This document shows, one piece after another, positions 1 through 10,386 of a stretch of 36,246 bases of DNA. Below the pieces are notes generated by a model, which saw only the letters and a list, made by a program, of their open reading frames with translations, was not told the origin of the DNA and searched no databases. Both the position numbers and the translations under genes were made by a program. Location of the stretch: positions 1 through 36,246 of the forward strand of contig CANCMG010000040.1 in assembly GCA_947378965.1 (NCBI GenBank), written 5' to 3'. How positions within the stretch are numbered: position 1 is the stretch's first letter; the number at the start of each line of letters is the position of its first letter. This DNA is from Alcaligenaceae bacterium (GTDB taxonomy: Bacteria > Pseudomonadota > Gammaproteobacteria > Burkholderiales > Burkholderiaceae_B).

Positions 1-154
1 AATCTCCTTATTTGTCTACGAATGCCGAAAGTACTTCGACATCTGTTGCGCATGATAGGGAAGGTAGGACAAAAAAGATCAAAAAGTACTGACTTGTTAC
101 ACTCAATACTTATTTTTCAAGTTGTAACCAACGTATTTACTCAATCGGCTTCTC

Positions 155-1759
155 GTGATAACAGCATCAAACCTCACCATTCAGTTCGGCCCTAAGCCAC
201 TCTTCGAAAACGTTAACGTCAAATTCGGCGAAGGTAATCGCTACGGCTTAATCGGCGCCAACGGCTCGGGCAAATCCACCTTGATGAAAATCATCGGCGG
301 CGACCTTGAGTCAACCGCAGGTAACGTCTTTTTAGAGCCAGGCTTGCGCATGGGTAAGTTACGGCAAGACCAGTTTGCTTTTGAAGACTTGCGCGTGCTG
401 GATGTCGTACTGATGGGCCACACTGAGATGTGGGAGGCCATGAGCCAGCGCGATGCGATTTATGCAAATGCGGATGCCACCGACGACGACTATATGCGTG
501 CGGCCGATCTTGAAGCGAAATTTGCTGAATACGATGGCTATACCGCCGAAGCCCGAGCCGGCGAACTATTACTCGGGCTTGAGTTTCCGGTGGATCAGCA
601 TCAGCTGCCGATGCGTGAGATTGCGCCGGGCTGGAAACTGCGCGTCTTGCTGGCGCAAGCGCTCTTTTCAAATCCTGATGTGTTGCTGCTAGATGAACCG
701 ACTAACAATCTGGATATCAATACGATTCGCTGGCTTGAAAATGTGCTCAATGGTTATCAAAGCACCATGATCATCATTAGCCACGACCGTCACTTTTTGA
801 ATCAAGTATGCACGCACATGGCTGATCTTGATTTTCGAGAGCTACGCGTGTACCCCGGCAACTATGACGACTACATGTTGGCCTCTACGCAGGCACGCGA
901 GCGTGTGTCAAACGCAAATGCCAAAGCCAAAGAACGCGTCTCTGAGTTGCAAGACTTTGTGCGACGCTTTTCAGCCAACAAATCAAAAGCACGTCAAGCA
1001 ACCTCTCGCCTGAAGCAAATTGATCGGATTAAAGCGGCTCAAGTCGAGGTGAAGCCCTCGTCGCGTCAAAACCCGTTCATCCGCTTTGAGATGTTAAAAG
1101 TGATGCATCGTCAGGCGGTGGCCCTAGAGCACGTGCAAAAGTCGTTTGAGTCGTTGGTCATCAAATCGTTTTCAGCCATGGTTGAAGCGGGCGAAAAAAT
1201 TGCAATCATTGGTGCCAATGGTGCGGGTAAGACGACCTTGCTGCGCATGCTGGCCAACGATCTTGCGCCTGATCGCGGCACCTTGAAATGGTCAGAAAAC
1301 ACCGATGCTGGCTATATGGCCCAAGACGTGTCTGATCAGTTTTTGCAAAAAGACAGCAATCTGTTTGACTGGATGACCAGTTATCGCCAGCCGACGGATG
1401 ATGACCAGCAAATTCGTTCGATTTTGGGGCGCTTGTTGTTTTCGGCTGACGATTTACCTAAAGAGCCGCATGTGTTGTCGGGCGGCGAAAAAAATCGCAT
1501 GTCGTTTGGTCGTTTGATGCTGCGGCGGCACAACGTGTTGCTGATGGATGAACCCACCAATCACTTGGATATGGAGTCGATCGAGTCGTTGCAATTAGCG
1601 CTAGATAAATTTGCTGGCACCTTATTTTTTGTGTCGCACGATCGTGAATTTGTGTCAACGCTTGCCACTCGAGTTTGGGAGATTCAAACCGGTGGCACGG
1701 TGGTGGATTATCGCGGTACGTATGAAGAATACCTGGCTTCGCGCGGCATTGAAGATTAA
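155..1759 (+). CDS. ybiT: ABC-F family ATPase, YbiT type
   Basis: A 534-residue soluble protein with two fused ATP-binding cassettes and no membrane segment, the ABC-F layout; E. coli YbiT is about 530 residues. Walker A motifs are GANGSGKST (residues 34-42) and GANGAGKTT (about 353-361). Both Walker B segments read DEPTN.LD. The second signature is LSGGEKNR, while the first is the degenerate APGWKLRV typical of YbiT. The linker carries the conserved [11 protein letters not shown] stretch. ABC-F proteins act on the ribosome; the exact YbiT role is not settled by sequence. The start is a GTG at 155; I saw no stronger alternative. It ends 18 bases before tsaD, so the two may share a transcript. 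Confidence 0.93.
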   Translation: MITASNLTIQFGPKPLFENVNVKFGEGNRYGLIGANGSGKSTLMKIIGGDLESTAGNVFLEPGLRMGKLRQDQFAFEDLRVLDVVLMGHTEMWEAMSQRDAIYANADATDDDYMRAADLEAKFAEYDGYTAEARAGELLLGLEFPVDQHQLPMREIAPGWKLRVLLAQALFSNPDVLLLDEPTNNLDINTIRWLENVLNGYQSTMIIISHDRHFLNQVCTHMADLDFRELRVYPGNYDDYMLASTQARERVSNANAKAKERVSELQDFVRRFSANKSKARQATSRLKQIDRIKAAQVEVKPSSRQNPFIRFEMLKVMHRQAVALEHVQKSFESLVIKSFSAMVEAGEKIAIIGANGAGKTTLLRMLANDLAPDRGTLKWSENTDAGYMAQDVSDQFLQKDSNLFDWMTSYRQPTDDDQQIRSILGRLLFSADDLPKEPHVLSGGEKNRMSFGRLMLRRHNVLLMDEPTNHLDMESIESLQLALDKFAGTLFFVSHDREFVSTLATRVWEIQTGGTVVDYRGTYEEYLASRGIED

Positions 1760-1777
1760 CGCTCGCCAAGCTCAATT

Positions 1778-2806
1778 ATGATCATTCTTGGTTTTGAAAG
1801 CTCATGCGACGAAACCGGTGTCGCACTAGTTTGCGCCGAGCGTGGCTTGCTGGCCCATACGCTGCACTCTCAAGTTGCCATGCATGCTGCCTACGGTGGT
1901 GTGGTGCCTGAACTCGCTTCGCGCGATCATGTGCGACGAGTGGTGCCGCTGACTCGACAGGTGCTTGAGCAGGCTGAGTTAACGCTACAAGAGGTCGGTG
2001 CAATTGCCTATACGGCGGGCCCGGGTCTGGCGGGTGCACTGCTCGTCGGGGCCAGTGTGGCGCAAGCGATGGCTTGGTCGCTTGATTTGCCAGCGATTCC
2101 GATTCACCACCTCGAAGGCCATCTTTTGTCGCCTCGGCTCGCGACCCCGTGCCCTGAGTTTCCGTTTGTGGCGCTGCTGGTGTCGGGTGGGCACACACAA
2201 CTGTTGCGGGTGGATGACGTTGGTCAGTACACCTTGTTGGGCGAAACGCTGGATGACGCAGCGGGTGAGGCCTTTGATAAAACCGCAAAATTATTGGGTT
2301 TGGGCTACCCGGGCGGACCAGCCTTGGCTAAGTTGGCCGAGCAGGGTGATGCCACGCGTATCGCCTTGCCGCGCCCCATGCTGCATAGTCACACACTTGA
2401 TTTCAGTTTTAGTGGTTTGAAGACTGCGGTGTTGACACGCTTAAAAGATGCCGAGCGACAGGGCCAGGCCGATGCTCAAATGCGCGCCGATCTTGCCGCA
2501 GCGACTGAACTGGCGATTGTTGAGGTGTTGGTGGCTAAGGCCGTGACAGCGCTCGAGCAAACTGGTTTGACGCGTTTGGTGGTTGCGGGCGGAGTCGGTG
2601 CGAATCGCTTGTTACGGCAATCACTCGCCAAGCGTTTGAGCAAACGCAGAGCTGAAGTGTTTTTTCCGCCGCTCGACTTGTGTACGGACAATGGCGCCAT
2701 GATCGCGTTTGCCGCAGCCCAACGTGTGCAACGTGGGCTGGCCGATCTTTCAGGGCAAGGGCACGGCTTTGACGTGCATCCGCGCTGGGAACTTGCTGCG
2801 CTTTGA
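1778..2806 (+). CDS. tsaD: tRNA N6-threonylcarbamoyladenosine transferase TsaD
   Basis: 342 residues, normal length for TsaD (Kae1/Gcp). TsaD transfers the threonylcarbamoyl group from TC-AMP to A37 of ANN-decoding tRNAs in the cytoplasm, working with TsaB and TsaE, which are not in this window. Visible markers are the opening [11 protein letters not shown]-like segment (here [11 protein letters not shown]), the metal-binding HHLEGH stretch near residues 110-115, LVSGGHTQL, and the late [10 protein letters not shown] and CTDNGAMIA motifs. It follows ybiT closely and converges with plsY, with 19 bases between the two stop codons. Confidence 0.97.
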   Translation: MIILGFESSCDETGVALVCAERGLLAHTLHSQVAMHAAYGGVVPELASRDHVRRVVPLTRQVLEQAELTLQEVGAIAYTAGPGLAGALLVGASVAQAMAWSLDLPAIPIHHLEGHLLSPRLATPCPEFPFVALLVSGGHTQLLRVDDVGQYTLLGETLDDAAGEAFDKTAKLLGLGYPGGPALAKLAEQGDATRIALPRPMLHSHTLDFSFSGLKTAVLTRLKDAERQGQADAQMRADLAAATELAIVEVLVAKAVTALEQTGLTRLVVAGGVGANRLLRQSLAKRLSKRRAEVFFPPLDLCTDNGAMIAFAAAQRVQRGLADLSGQGHGFDVHPRWELAAL

Positions 2807-2825
2807 TGCGTTCGGTTTATGTTGT

Positions 2826-3449
2826 TTATTTTTTTCCAACGCGTGGCTCGGTGCCCTTGAGCAGGCGTTCGATGTTGGCCCGATGGCGATACAGTAAAAA
2901 CAAGGCAATCACGGCTAACACCCAAGCAAGTTGGGGTTGGGTGACCCAGCCGCGCTGATCGCCTAGTACATAAAATAAAGGCGCACACACCGCGCTCACT
3001 AAGGCAGCGAGCGAAGAGTACTTAAACACCTTGGCCACAAACAGCCAGGTCAGGCAAGCCGCCAAGGCTAACAGTGGCTGAATTGCCAGCATCACGCCAA
3101 ACGCTGTCGCCACCCCTTTGCCACCCTTAAAGCGCAAAAAGATCGGATAAAGATGTCCAAGAAATACGGCCAGAGCAACCAGTGCTTGTACCGACGCTGA
3201 GGCGTTTAGCTGGGCAGCCCCCCAAACGGCGAGCCACCCCTTGGCGGCATCACCCAACAGGGTCAAGCCGGCGGCCCACTTGTTGCCTGAGCGTAAAACG
3301 TTGGTGGCACCGGGGTTGCCTGAGCCATAGGTGCGGGGGTCTTCGAGCCCAAAGGCTCGACTCATCACGACAGCAAATGAGATCGAACCAAGCAAATAGG
3401 CCAAGACAATCAGGCCTAAATTTGCAAACTCTAAGGCGGGCATACCCAT
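2826..3449 (-). CDS. plsY: Acyl-phosphate:glycerol-3-phosphate acyltransferase PlsY
   Basis: An inner-membrane enzyme that acylates glycerol-3-phosphate using acyl-phosphate from PlsX, the first step of phospholipid synthesis. The protein is hydrophobic with about five membrane segments and carries the PlsY motifs [21 protein letters not shown] and [11 protein letters not shown] chose the ATG at 3449 because a GGAAG Shine-Dalgarno lies six bases upstream on the minus strand, giving 207 residues, close to the usual 205 or so. An in-frame start at 3479 would add ten unneeded residues. It is convergent with tsaD and divergent from surE. Confidence 0.95.
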   Translation of the reverse strand: MGMPALEFANLGLIVLAYLLGSISFAVVMSRAFGLEDPRTYGSGNPGATNVLRSGNKWAAGLTLLGDAAKGWLAVWGAAQLNASASVQALVALAVFLGHLYPIFLRFKGGKGVATAFGVMLAIQPLLALAACLTWLFVAKVFKYSSLAALVSAVCAPLFYVLGDQRGWVTQPQLAWVLAVIALFLLYRHRANIERLLKGTEPRVGKK

Positions 3450-3565
3450 ATGAAGCTTCCAGTCGTGAAAAAGATGCAACTGATTCTAACTGCTGGGGGC
3501 CTTGGGTGCCGATTTAAGGGCTGAAAATCGTTGCTAGCGAGTACAATCAATAGTTGGATTAAAAG

Positions 3566-3571
3566 TATAAT
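3566..3571 (+). promoter_or_regulatory. Possible -10 box for surE
   Basis: A perfect TATAAT lies 13 bases before the surE ATG in the plsY/surE divergent spacer. No good -35 match sits 16-18 bases upstream, so this is a weak prediction. The implied leader would be only a few bases long. Confidence 0.3.
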
Positions 3572-3584
3572 TTAGCCTCGGCAC

Positions 3585-4337
3585 ATGCATATTCTTGTTT
3601 CGAACGATGATGGGTATACCGCGCCTGGCCTTGAGGCTTTGGTGGCCTCGTTGCGCGCCCTGGCCGAAGTGACGGTGGTCGCCCCTGAAATCAACCATAG
3701 CGGCGCCTCAAACTCGTTAACGCTGACGCGCCCGCTTGCTGTGCGCCAGGCCGCCAACGGGTTTATGTATGTCAATGGCACTCCGTCTGACTGCGTGCAC
3801 GTTGCCTTGACCGGCTTACTCGATCGTCGGCCCGATTTGGTTGTCTCTGGGATCAATAACGGCGCAAATATGGGCGACGATACGCTTTACTCAGGTACGG
3901 TAGCGGCCGCCTCTGAAGGGTATTTGTTCGGTATCCCGGCAATCGCCTTTTCGTTGGTATCCAAGAGTTGGTCAAACCTTGATGCTGCCGTGGCGCAAGC
4001 GCATCGACTCGTGGCGCATCAACTGGCGCAGCCGCTGTCGGGGCCGGTGTTGCTTAACGTAAATTTTCCTGATTTGCCTTTGGCGCAGATCAAGGGAGTC
4101 GCGGCGACTCGCTTAGGTAAACGCCACCCCTCGCAACCTGTGGTGCGATCGGCGACGCCCTACGGCGAAACGGTCTACTGGATCGGGCCTGCGGGTGCCG
4201 CAAATGATGCCTCTGACGGAACCGATTTTGATGCAATCAGGCAGGGTTTTATTTCGGTGACACCTTTGCGGCTAGATCTCACCCAACACACGCAAGTGAG
4301 TCAGATCACCGAGTGGGTTCGTCCGCTATGCGAATAG
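3585..4337 (+). CDS. surE: 5'/3'-nucleotidase SurE
   Basis: 250 residues, typical for SurE, a metal-dependent cytoplasmic phosphatase acting on nucleoside monophosphates and linked to stationary-phase survival. The metal-binding opening [10 protein letters not shown] is at residues 6-15, followed by [11 protein letters not shown] and [22 protein letters not shown], all SurE hallmarks. The start is ATG 3585. Its 3' end overlaps the predicted pcm start by 25 bases, so the two are probably translationally coupled. This matches the surE-pcm-nlpD order known from many proteobacteria. Confidence 0.97.
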   Translation: MHILVSNDDGYTAPGLEALVASLRALAEVTVVAPEINHSGASNSLTLTRPLAVRQAANGFMYVNGTPSDCVHVALTGLLDRRPDLVVSGINNGANMGDDTLYSGTVAAASEGYLFGIPAIAFSLVSKSWSNLDAAVAQAHRLVAHQLAQPLSGPVLLNVNFPDLPLAQIKGVAATRLGKRHPSQPVVRSATPYGETVYWIGPAGAANDASDGTDFDAIRQGFISVTPLRLDLTQHTQVSQITEWVRPLCE

Positions 4338-5143
4338 TGCTGCCGTCGTCACTCTGTATGGCAGTCAAGGATACCCGTACCGGAGTGGGGCGAGGGTTGC
4401 AGGGTATTACAGCGTCAAACAGCAATACGCGTATTTCAGCGACGCGCATCCCGAGTCGTTCGGCAGGTACCACAGCAACTTCACCACTCATCAGCGACAA
4501 TTTAAGTTTGAACTCCGAGCGTCCGCGTGCCGCAATGGTGCAACGCCTGCAGGCCCAGGGCATTAGCAATGAGTTGGTGCTTGCGGCCATGCAAGAGATC
4601 CCGCGTCATGCCTTTGTTGACGAGGCGCTGGCCAGTCGCGCCTACGACGACGCCTCACTGCCAATCGGTCATGGTCAAACCATTTCGCAGCCTTGGGTCG
4701 TGGCTCGCATGATTGCCTCGGTTTGCGGTGCCTCCATGCCCAAACGGGTACTTGAGGTGGGCACGGGGTGTGGCTATCAGGCTGCGGTGATGGCGCAAGT
4801 CTTTCAGCAGGTGCATTCGATTGAACGCATTCGTGCGCTGTACGATATGGCTAAAGAGCGCTTGCGTGCGCTGCGGCTGACAAAAGTGCGCCTGGTGTAC
4901 GGTGACGGTATGCTTGGCCTACCCTCTGTGGCACCGTTTGATGCCATTGTTGTCGCGGCGGCGGGGATTCGCATCCCAGAGGTCTTATTTATGCAGTTGA
5001 ACGTGGGTGGTGTGTTGATCGCCCCCGAAGGCTCAGGCGCGCAACGTCTGGTTCGGGTAACACGCACGGGTGCTTCGAGTTGGGATAGACAAGAACTCGA
5101 AGAAGTCAGATTTGTACCGCTCAAGTCAGGATTACAAGTTTGA
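4313..5143 (+). CDS. pcm: Protein-L-isoaspartate O-methyltransferase
   Basis: Repairs isoaspartyl residues in aged proteins by methylating them with S-adenosylmethionine. The catalytic body starts near residue 67 and shows the family motifs [12 protein letters not shown], the SAM-binding [14 protein letters not shown], and FDAIVVAAA. From the GTG at 4313 the protein is 276 residues, versus about 208 in E. coli. The first 65 or so residues are Ser/Thr-rich and look unstructured, so the true start is uncertain; ATG 4328 or the internal ATG 4535 are alternatives. It overlaps surE and its stop lies 17 bases before the first in-frame ATG of nlpD. Confidence 0.92.
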   Translation: MGSSAMRIVLPSSLCMAVKDTRTGVGRGLQGITASNSNTRISATRIPSRSAGTTATSPLISDNLSLNSERPRAAMVQRLQAQGISNELVLAAMQEIPRHAFVDEALASRAYDDASLPIGHGQTISQPWVVARMIASVCGASMPKRVLEVGTGCGYQAAVMAQVFQQVHSIERIRALYDMAKERLRALRLTKVRLVYGDGMLGLPSVAPFDAIVVAAAGIRIPEVLFMQLNVGGVLIAPEGSGAQRLVRVTRTGASSWDRQELEEVRFVPLKSGLQV

Positions 5144-5205
5144 GCAAACAGGAGAAACGTATGCTCACTGAGCACGTGACACAAAGTCATTATTTGCGAG
5201 GCGCT

Positions 5206-5976
5206 ATGAAAATCGTCAATCCTGCGCTTCGCAGGAGTTCGGGTGCGTTGTTGCTGTGCGCGCTGACACTATTAGCTGGCTGCGCCAACCAATCGGGCAA
5301 TCGCGCGCCAGTCACTGACCTAAACAGCGGGGGTACAGCAGTCGCCCGCACTTATGTCATCAAACCTGGCGACACCATTAACAAGATTGCCCGTGCAAAC
5401 GGTGTCGATGAAGCAACGATTTTGCGGCTTAACAAACTCGCGAATCCCAATCGGTTGATTGTGGGTCAGACGCTCAGGCTCTCTGAGGGTGCAGAGACTG
5501 CGGCCTTAGCCTCTCGGCCCTCTACCATGACTACGCCCGAGGCGCGTCCGGTTGATGCTTCAACAAGCAACTCGCAGGTCAGTGAAACCACTGCACCCGC
5601 TGCTGACGCTGGTTTGATTAGCTGGGGTTGGCCCGCGAACGGCAAAGTGATTCAAGGGTTTACTCAAGCGACCAAAGGGATCGATATTGCGGGTAACGCG
5701 GGTGACCCGATCGAAGCTGCTGCCAACGGCAAGGTGATGTACTCGGGTAATGGGGTACGCGGACTTGGCAATCTGATCATTGTGAACCATGACAATGGAT
5801 TTATTACTGCCTACGCACACAACCGAACCTTGTTGGTCAAAGCGGGACAAGAGGTAAAAAAGGGCGCAAAAATTGCTGAGATGGGCCAAACTGACGCTTC
5901 GTCTGTACGGCTGCATTTTGAAGTGCGGCGCCAGGGGACTCCAGTCGACCCTTTGCAGTATCTGCCCAGCCGCTAA
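5206..5976 (+). CDS. nlpD: NlpD-like murein hydrolase activator lipoprotein
   Basis: An envelope lipoprotein with a signal peptide MKIVNPALRRSSGALLLC... ending in the lipobox LAGC. A LysM domain follows (YVIKPGDTINKIARANGV to VGQTLRL), then a low-complexity linker, then a C-terminal LytM/M23 domain. The M23 metal ligands are degenerate (TKGIDIAG instead of HxGxD, AYAHN instead of HxH), as in E. coli NlpD, which activates amidase AmiC rather than cutting peptidoglycan itself. I chose ATG 5206 because it gives a normal-length signal peptide. ATG 5161 has a better Shine-Dalgarno (AGGAG) but adds 15 residues. rpoS does not follow, unlike the usual order. Confidence 0.93.
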   Translation: MKIVNPALRRSSGALLLCALTLLAGCANQSGNRAPVTDLNSGGTAVARTYVIKPGDTINKIARANGVDEATILRLNKLANPNRLIVGQTLRLSEGAETAALASRPSTMTTPEARPVDASTSNSQVSETTAPAADAGLISWGWPANGKVIQGFTQATKGIDIAGNAGDPIEAAANGKVMYSGNGVRGLGNLIIVNHDNGFITAYAHNRTLLVKAGQEVKKGAKIAEMGQTDASSVRLHFEVRRQGTPVDPLQYLPSR

Positions 5977-5987
5977 GAGTTTCTCGC

Positions 5988-6761
5988 ATGACACCGACAC
6001 TTGTGTTCGATCTTGAGACCATACCCGATATTGAAGGGCTTCGGCGCCTGCATCAGTGGGGCGCCGAGGTCTCAGATGCTGAGGTCGCTGAGCGGGCATT
6101 TGCTGCGCGTAAAGAGCTCACCGGCACAACCTTTTTACCGCACCACTTGCAGCGCGTGGCCGTGGTGGGTTGTGTGTTTCGCGATGACAAAGGGTTTAGA
6201 GTGCGTTGCTTGGGTCAGGCTGACGATGCCGAGCCTGTGTTGCTCAATAGTTTTTTTAAAACAATTGAACGCTACACCCCAAAGCTGATTAGCTGGAACG
6301 GCTCAGGTTTTGACTTGCCTGTGTTGCACTACCGAACCCTGATTCATGGCATTGCGGCACCGCGCTATTGGGACATGGGCGAAGACGATAAAGATTTTCG
6401 CTATAACAACTATTTAAGCCGCTATCACACGCGTCATGTTGATTTAATGGATGTCTTGGCCAAGTACAACGGCCGTGGCAATGCACCGCTTGATGACCTG
6501 GCAAAGCTTTGCGGCTTTCCCGGTAAATTAGGAATGGACGGCAGCCATGTGTGGGATGCCTGGTCAAACGGGCGTGCCAATGAGGTGCGTGCGTATTGCG
6601 AGACCGATGTGGTCAACACTTGGTTGGTCTACTGCCGTTTTCGCTTGATCCGCGGCGAACTCGATCAAACGGCATATCAGGCTGAAATTGACCTAGTGCG
6701 CAGTACCCTCCAAGCAAGCGCCGAGCCACACTGGGCAGAGTATTTGGCTGCTTGGTCATGA
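5988..6761 (+). CDS. 3'-5' exonuclease related to the PolB proofreading domain
   Basis: 257 residues matching the stand-alone exonuclease family resembling the proofreading domain of family B polymerases. ExoI is FDLETIPD near the N terminus (residues 6-13), an ExoII-like SWNGSGFDLPVL lies near residue 100, and a C-terminal YCETDVVNTWLVY supplies the ExoIII aspartate; together these give a DEDD-type metal site. There is no polymerase domain. The family is widespread in proteobacteria but its cellular role is poorly defined. It starts 11 bases after nlpD and overlaps the upstream part of the next reading frame, so it is probably in one operon with nlpD. Confidence 0.85.
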   Translation: MTPTLVFDLETIPDIEGLRRLHQWGAEVSDAEVAERAFAARKELTGTTFLPHHLQRVAVVGCVFRDDKGFRVRCLGQADDAEPVLLNSFFKTIERYTPKLISWNGSGFDLPVLHYRTLIHGIAAPRYWDMGEDDKDFRYNNYLSRYHTRHVDLMDVLAKYNGRGNAPLDDLAKLCGFPGKLGMDGSHVWDAWSNGRANEVRAYCETDVVNTWLVYCRFRLIRGELDQTAYQAEIDLVRSTLQASAEPHWAEYLAAWS

Positions 6762-6805
6762 CGAATAATTTTATGCGGATACCAACCGCCTCACGGAGCC
6801 CTCTG

Positions 6806-7477
6806 ATGCGTTGCTTTGATTTGCGATCTCTGTTGACCCTGCTTAGTTTGTTGCTGATTAGCTTTTGCGCGTCTGCGCAAAATGGCGCGTTGCTGTTGCG
6901 CTCATCGAATCAACTGAACCAAAGTAGTCAGCCTGCTGCTGCCTCGATGGCACCGACCGAGGCACCGAGCGCCTCGCCGTCGGCGGTTGAAAGTTTTGGC
7001 CGTTTGCCCGATTCGCTGATCGATGCCTTGGTGCTCGACGCTGCACAAAAGGCCAAGCTTGATGCTGCACACGAAGCGCGTCGTAAAATGTGGACCACCA
7101 ATCGTTTGGCCCGTCAGGCTGAATACGCAGCATTAACGCAAGAGCTGTCAACCGATAAGTTTGACCCTCGCGATGTCATTGCGTTACGCAAAAAAACTCG
7201 CGCCAAAATTGACGCAGGCTTTGACGAAGTGCAGGCAAGTTGGCTTACGTTTTGGGATGCGCTGAACGCTTCGCAGCGCAAGATACTGATTAGCTATATG
7301 CGCCAACAACACACAATCCAAGGAAAAGCCTCAGCGGCTGCCTCAGCCGAGCGCTCCGCTGCGCGTGCTAACCAACAAGCTGCGCTTGACCGCGCCGAAG
7401 CACGTGCTGCGGCTCAAGGTGGCTCAGCCTCTTCTGGTAATCCAGCACCAATGGGTGCTGTGACGACGCCAAAATAA
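6806..7477 (+). CDS. Exported DUF3106-like small helical protein
   Basis: 223 residues from ATG 6806, chosen because a CGGAG Shine-Dalgarno lies upstream and a clean signal peptide follows (hydrophobic run LLTLLSLLLISFCASAQ). The mature part has an Ala/Ser/Pro-rich stretch and then a charged helical region (about 80-180) with a WLTFWDALNASQRK segment, resembling periplasmic DUF3106 or Spy/CpxP-like proteins. The C-terminal tail is Ala-rich and probably disordered. Function is not known from sequence; a periplasmic chaperone-like or stress role is only a guess. An in-frame ATG at 6758 overlapping the exonuclease gene is less likely. Confidence 0.75.
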   Translation: MRCFDLRSLLTLLSLLLISFCASAQNGALLLRSSNQLNQSSQPAAASMAPTEAPSASPSAVESFGRLPDSLIDALVLDAAQKAKLDAAHEARRKMWTTNRLARQAEYAALTQELSTDKFDPRDVIALRKKTRAKIDAGFDEVQASWLTFWDALNASQRKILISYMRQQHTIQGKASAAASAERSAARANQQAALDRAEARAAAQGGSASSGNPAPMGAVTTPK

Positions 7478-7486
7478 TTTTTCTAG

Positions 7487-7531
7487 AGCCAGATCTTCTT
7501 TCGGTGAAGCGAGAGAGTTTCGGCTTTTTTT
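7487..7531 (+). terminator. Possible weak intrinsic terminator
   Basis: AGCC (7487-7490) can pair with GGCT (7522-7525), with an inner CTTC/GAAG pairing, and a run of T follows. The stem is short and interrupted, so this is tentative. It sits between the exported protein gene and rlmD. Confidence 0.3.
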
Positions 7532-7547
7532 ATAAAAAGACATCTCT

Positions 7548-8870
7548 ATGCCTCAAGAAGTGCTGCAAGTTGAATCCCTCGATCTTGAGGCCCGTGGTGT
7601 GGCTCGTCACGACGGTGACGGAAAGGTGGTCTTTATCGAGGGTGCGCTTGCGTCAGAGCGCGTGACAGCCAACATTTTTCGGCGCAAACCGTCGTTTGAG
7701 ATTGGGCGCGTACAGGTCATTGTTCGAGAATCGTCACAGCGCGTGAAGCCCAAGTGCGAACACTTTGGGGTGTGCGGCGGCTGTGTGATGCAGCACCTTG
7801 AACCTGCAGCTCAAGTCGCCAGCAAGCAGCGAGTGCTTGAAGACAATCTTGCCCATATCGGTAACGTTCGACCTGAGCAAATGTTGCCGCCGTTACACGG
7901 CCCTAGTTGGGGGTATCGCTACCGTGCTCGGCTCTCAGTGCGTTGGGTTGCCAAAAAAGGCACCGTGCTTGTGGGTTTTCATGAGCGCAAAAGCAGTTTT
8001 GTTGCCGATATCAAAACGTGTCATGTGTTGCCTCCCCATGTGGCGGCGTTGCTCGTGCCGTTACGGGGGCTGATCATGGCGCTCGCGGCACCAGATCGCT
8101 TTGCGCAAATTGAGGTGTGTGTGGGCGATGCGGTGACCGCGTTGGTGTTGCGCCACCTAGATCCCTTAAGCGCAGACGAGATCGCCACGCTGCGTGCCTT
8201 TGCCGCCCAGCACCAGATTCAGTGGTGGTTACAGTCTAAAGGACCCGATACCGTTCACGCTCTTGAGCCCGAAGACGAAGACAAGCTTGGCTATAGTTTG
8301 CCCGAATTTGGGCTTCGTATGCCTTACCGGCCCACCGATTTTACGCAGGTCAATCACCACATTAATCGCGTGCTGGTGTCGCGCGCCTTAAGTCTGCTTG
8401 GTGTGCAGCGCACTGATCGCGTTGCAGATATGTTTTGTGGTTTAGGTAACTTCACGCTGCCTTTGGCAACACGGTGCCACGAAGTTGTGGGGGTAGAGGG
8501 CAGTGCCTCGTTAACAGAGCGTGCCGAGCAGGCTGCACTGCAGGCTGGGATATTGAATGCAACATTTCAAACGCTGAATTTATTTGAAGTAGATCAGTCG
8601 TGGCTGCAAAGTCTCGGAAACATTGATCGTATGTTGATTGATCCGCCTCGCGAGGGCGCGTTTGCCCTCGTGCAGGCTCTTGCTGCCTTACCGCAGCAAG
8701 AGCGTCCGGTGCGCATTGTGTATGTGTCATGCAACCCGGCCACCTTGGCGCGCGATGCTGACGTGCTGGTGCACCAAGCTGGCTATCGCTTGCGTAGCGC
8801 CGGTGCAATTAATATGTTTCCGCACACTAGTCACATCGAATCGATCGCGGTGTTTGAGCGCAAAGACTGA
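7548..8870 (+). CDS. rlmD: 23S rRNA (uracil-1939-C5)-methyltransferase RlmD
   Basis: 440 residues: an N-terminal TRAM-like domain, then a [4Fe-4S] cysteine set ([11 protein letters not shown] at residues 69-79, with a fourth Cys in DIKTCHV), then a Rossmann methyltransferase. Catalytic features are [14 protein letters not shown] for SAM binding, IDPPREGA, and the nucleophile Cys in [12 protein letters not shown]. The enzyme makes m5U1939 in 23S rRNA using SAM. In several betaproteobacteria this gene lies beside nlpD-rpoS; here the exonuclease and DUF3106-like genes separate it from nlpD. It converges with argH, with an 18-base gap. Confidence 0.96.
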   Translation: MPQEVLQVESLDLEARGVARHDGDGKVVFIEGALASERVTANIFRRKPSFEIGRVQVIVRESSQRVKPKCEHFGVCGGCVMQHLEPAAQVASKQRVLEDNLAHIGNVRPEQMLPPLHGPSWGYRYRARLSVRWVAKKGTVLVGFHERKSSFVADIKTCHVLPPHVAALLVPLRGLIMALAAPDRFAQIEVCVGDAVTALVLRHLDPLSADEIATLRAFAAQHQIQWWLQSKGPDTVHALEPEDEDKLGYSLPEFGLRMPYRPTDFTQVNHHINRVLVSRALSLLGVQRTDRVADMFCGLGNFTLPLATRCHEVVGVEGSASLTERAEQAALQAGILNATFQTLNLFEVDQSWLQSLGNIDRMLIDPPREGAFALVQALAALPQQERPVRIVYVSCNPATLARDADVLVHQAGYRLRSAGAINMFPHTSHIESIAVFERKD

Positions 8871-8888
8871 CGCGAACGGCTAGAGCCT

Positions 8889-10304
8889 TTATTTTGTTTG
8901 CGCCAAGATTTTTTCAGCAGCTTGGCGCACTCGAACAGGCGCTGTCCCGCCAATATGATCGCGCGCAGCGACCGAGCCTTCGAGTGTGAGCACCTCGTGC
9001 ACATCATCGCCAATCGAGGCATGAAACACGCGTAGTTCAGCCACACTTAAATCCGCCAGGTCGCAATTCTTTTTCTCGCACTCACGCACGGCATGCGCGA
9101 CCGCTTCGTGTGCATCACGAAACGCCACGCCACGCTTCACCAGGTAGTCGGCCAGATCTGTTGCCGTAGCAAACCCCTGCAAGGCCGCGGCACGCATCGC
9201 AGCGGGCTTGACTTGGATACCGGCGATCATGTCAGCAAAAATGGTGAGCGTATCGCGCACCGTATCCGCCGTATCAAACAAACCTTCTTTGTCTTCTTGA
9301 TTGTCTTTGTTGTAGGCTAGGGGCTGGCCTTTCATCAGCGTGAGTAAGCCCACCAAATTGCCATTGACGCGCCCCGTTTTGCCACGCGCAAGTTCGGGGA
9401 CATCGGGGTTCTTTTTTTGCGGCATGATCGAGCTGCCGGTGCAAAAGCGATCAGGCAAATCAATGAAACCTACTCGTGGGCTCATCCAGATGATGAGCTC
9501 TTCAGAGAGCCTTGAGATATGCGTCATGATCAGCGCGCAGGCGCTGCAAAACTCAATCGCAAAGTCGCGGTCAGAGACTGCGTCGAGTGAGTTTTGGCAG
9601 ACATCGTCAAAGCCCAAGAGCTGTGCGACCATGGGGCGATCAATCGGAAAACTCGTGCCAGCTAGGGCGGCCGCGCCCAAAGGCAGAATGTTGACGCGCT
9701 TGCGGCAGTCTTGAAGGCGACTGGCATCACGCCCAAACATCTCAGCGTAAGCCAGCAGGTGATGACCGAACGTGACTGGCTGAGCCACCTGCATGTGGGT
9801 AAAGCCTGGCAAAATCGTAGCGGCTTGTTGCAGTGCAACAGTGGCGAGCGCACGACGCAGCGCTTTCAGTAAATCGCCAAGCTGATCGATTTCATGGCGT
9901 AGCCACAAGCGAATATCGGTCGCGACCTGATCATTGCGCGAGCGCCCAGTATGCAGGCGTTTACCCGCGTCGCCTACGAGTTCAACCAGACGCTTTTCAA
10001 TATTGAGGTGTACATCTTCAAGATCAAGCAGCCAAGTGAACGTACCAGCCTGAATTTCGGTCAGGATCTGAGCCATGCCGCGTTCGATGTCGGCCAAATC
10101 TTGGGCAGTAATGACCTTGACGGCCGCCAGCATGGTGGCGTGGGCAAGCGAGCCCTGAATATCGACTAGGGCTAAGCGTTTATCAAAGTCGACCGAGGCG
10201 GTGTAGCGTTTGACGAGGTCAGAAACAGGCTCTGAAAAGCGGGCAGACCACGCTTCGGCTTTCTTATCAAACTGATTATGTGAGGTGTTGTGGGTGTTTT
10301 TCAT
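8889..10304 (-). CDS. argH: Argininosuccinate lyase
   Basis: Last step of arginine synthesis: splits argininosuccinate into arginine and fumarate. The fumarase/aspartase-superfamily signature [15 protein letters not shown] and the substrate-binding [13 protein letters not shown] are present. I chose ATG 10304 (MKNTHNTS), giving 471 residues, close to the family norm; the frame stays open to 10478 but that stretch belongs to the divergent spacer and the start of nadE. It is convergent with rlmD and divergent from nadE. Confidence 0.96.
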   Translation of the reverse strand: MKNTHNTSHNQFDKKAEAWSARFSEPVSDLVKRYTASVDFDKRLALVDIQGSLAHATMLAAVKVITAQDLADIERGMAQILTEIQAGTFTWLLDLEDVHLNIEKRLVELVGDAGKRLHTGRSRNDQVATDIRLWLRHEIDQLGDLLKALRRALATVALQQAATILPGFTHMQVAQPVTFGHHLLAYAEMFGRDASRLQDCRKRVNILPLGAAALAGTSFPIDRPMVAQLLGFDDVCQNSLDAVSDRDFAIEFCSACALIMTHISRLSEELIIWMSPRVGFIDLPDRFCTGSSIMPQKKNPDVPELARGKTGRVNGNLVGLLTLMKGQPLAYNKDNQEDKEGLFDTADTVRDTLTIFADMIAGIQVKPAAMRAAALQGFATATDLADYLVKRGVAFRDAHEAVAHAVRECEKKNCDLADLSVAELRVFHASIGDDVHEVLTLEGSVAARDHIGGTAPVRVRQAAEKILAQTK

Positions 10305-10386
10305 GGTGGTTCGATTATAGAGTGCTGCGCTGACCTCGCAGGCGTGCGATAATTTTCGGACAATAACTCGTATCGCCGGAATCTTC

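Noticed and set aside
94-128. Inverted repeat TTGTTAC/GTAACCA upstream of ybiT
   Set aside because: Only six of seven positions pair, with a long unpaired loop; too weak to call an operator.
1782-2288. 168-codon minus-strand frame inside tsaD
   Set aside because: Arg/Pro-rich shadow translation opposite a certain gene.
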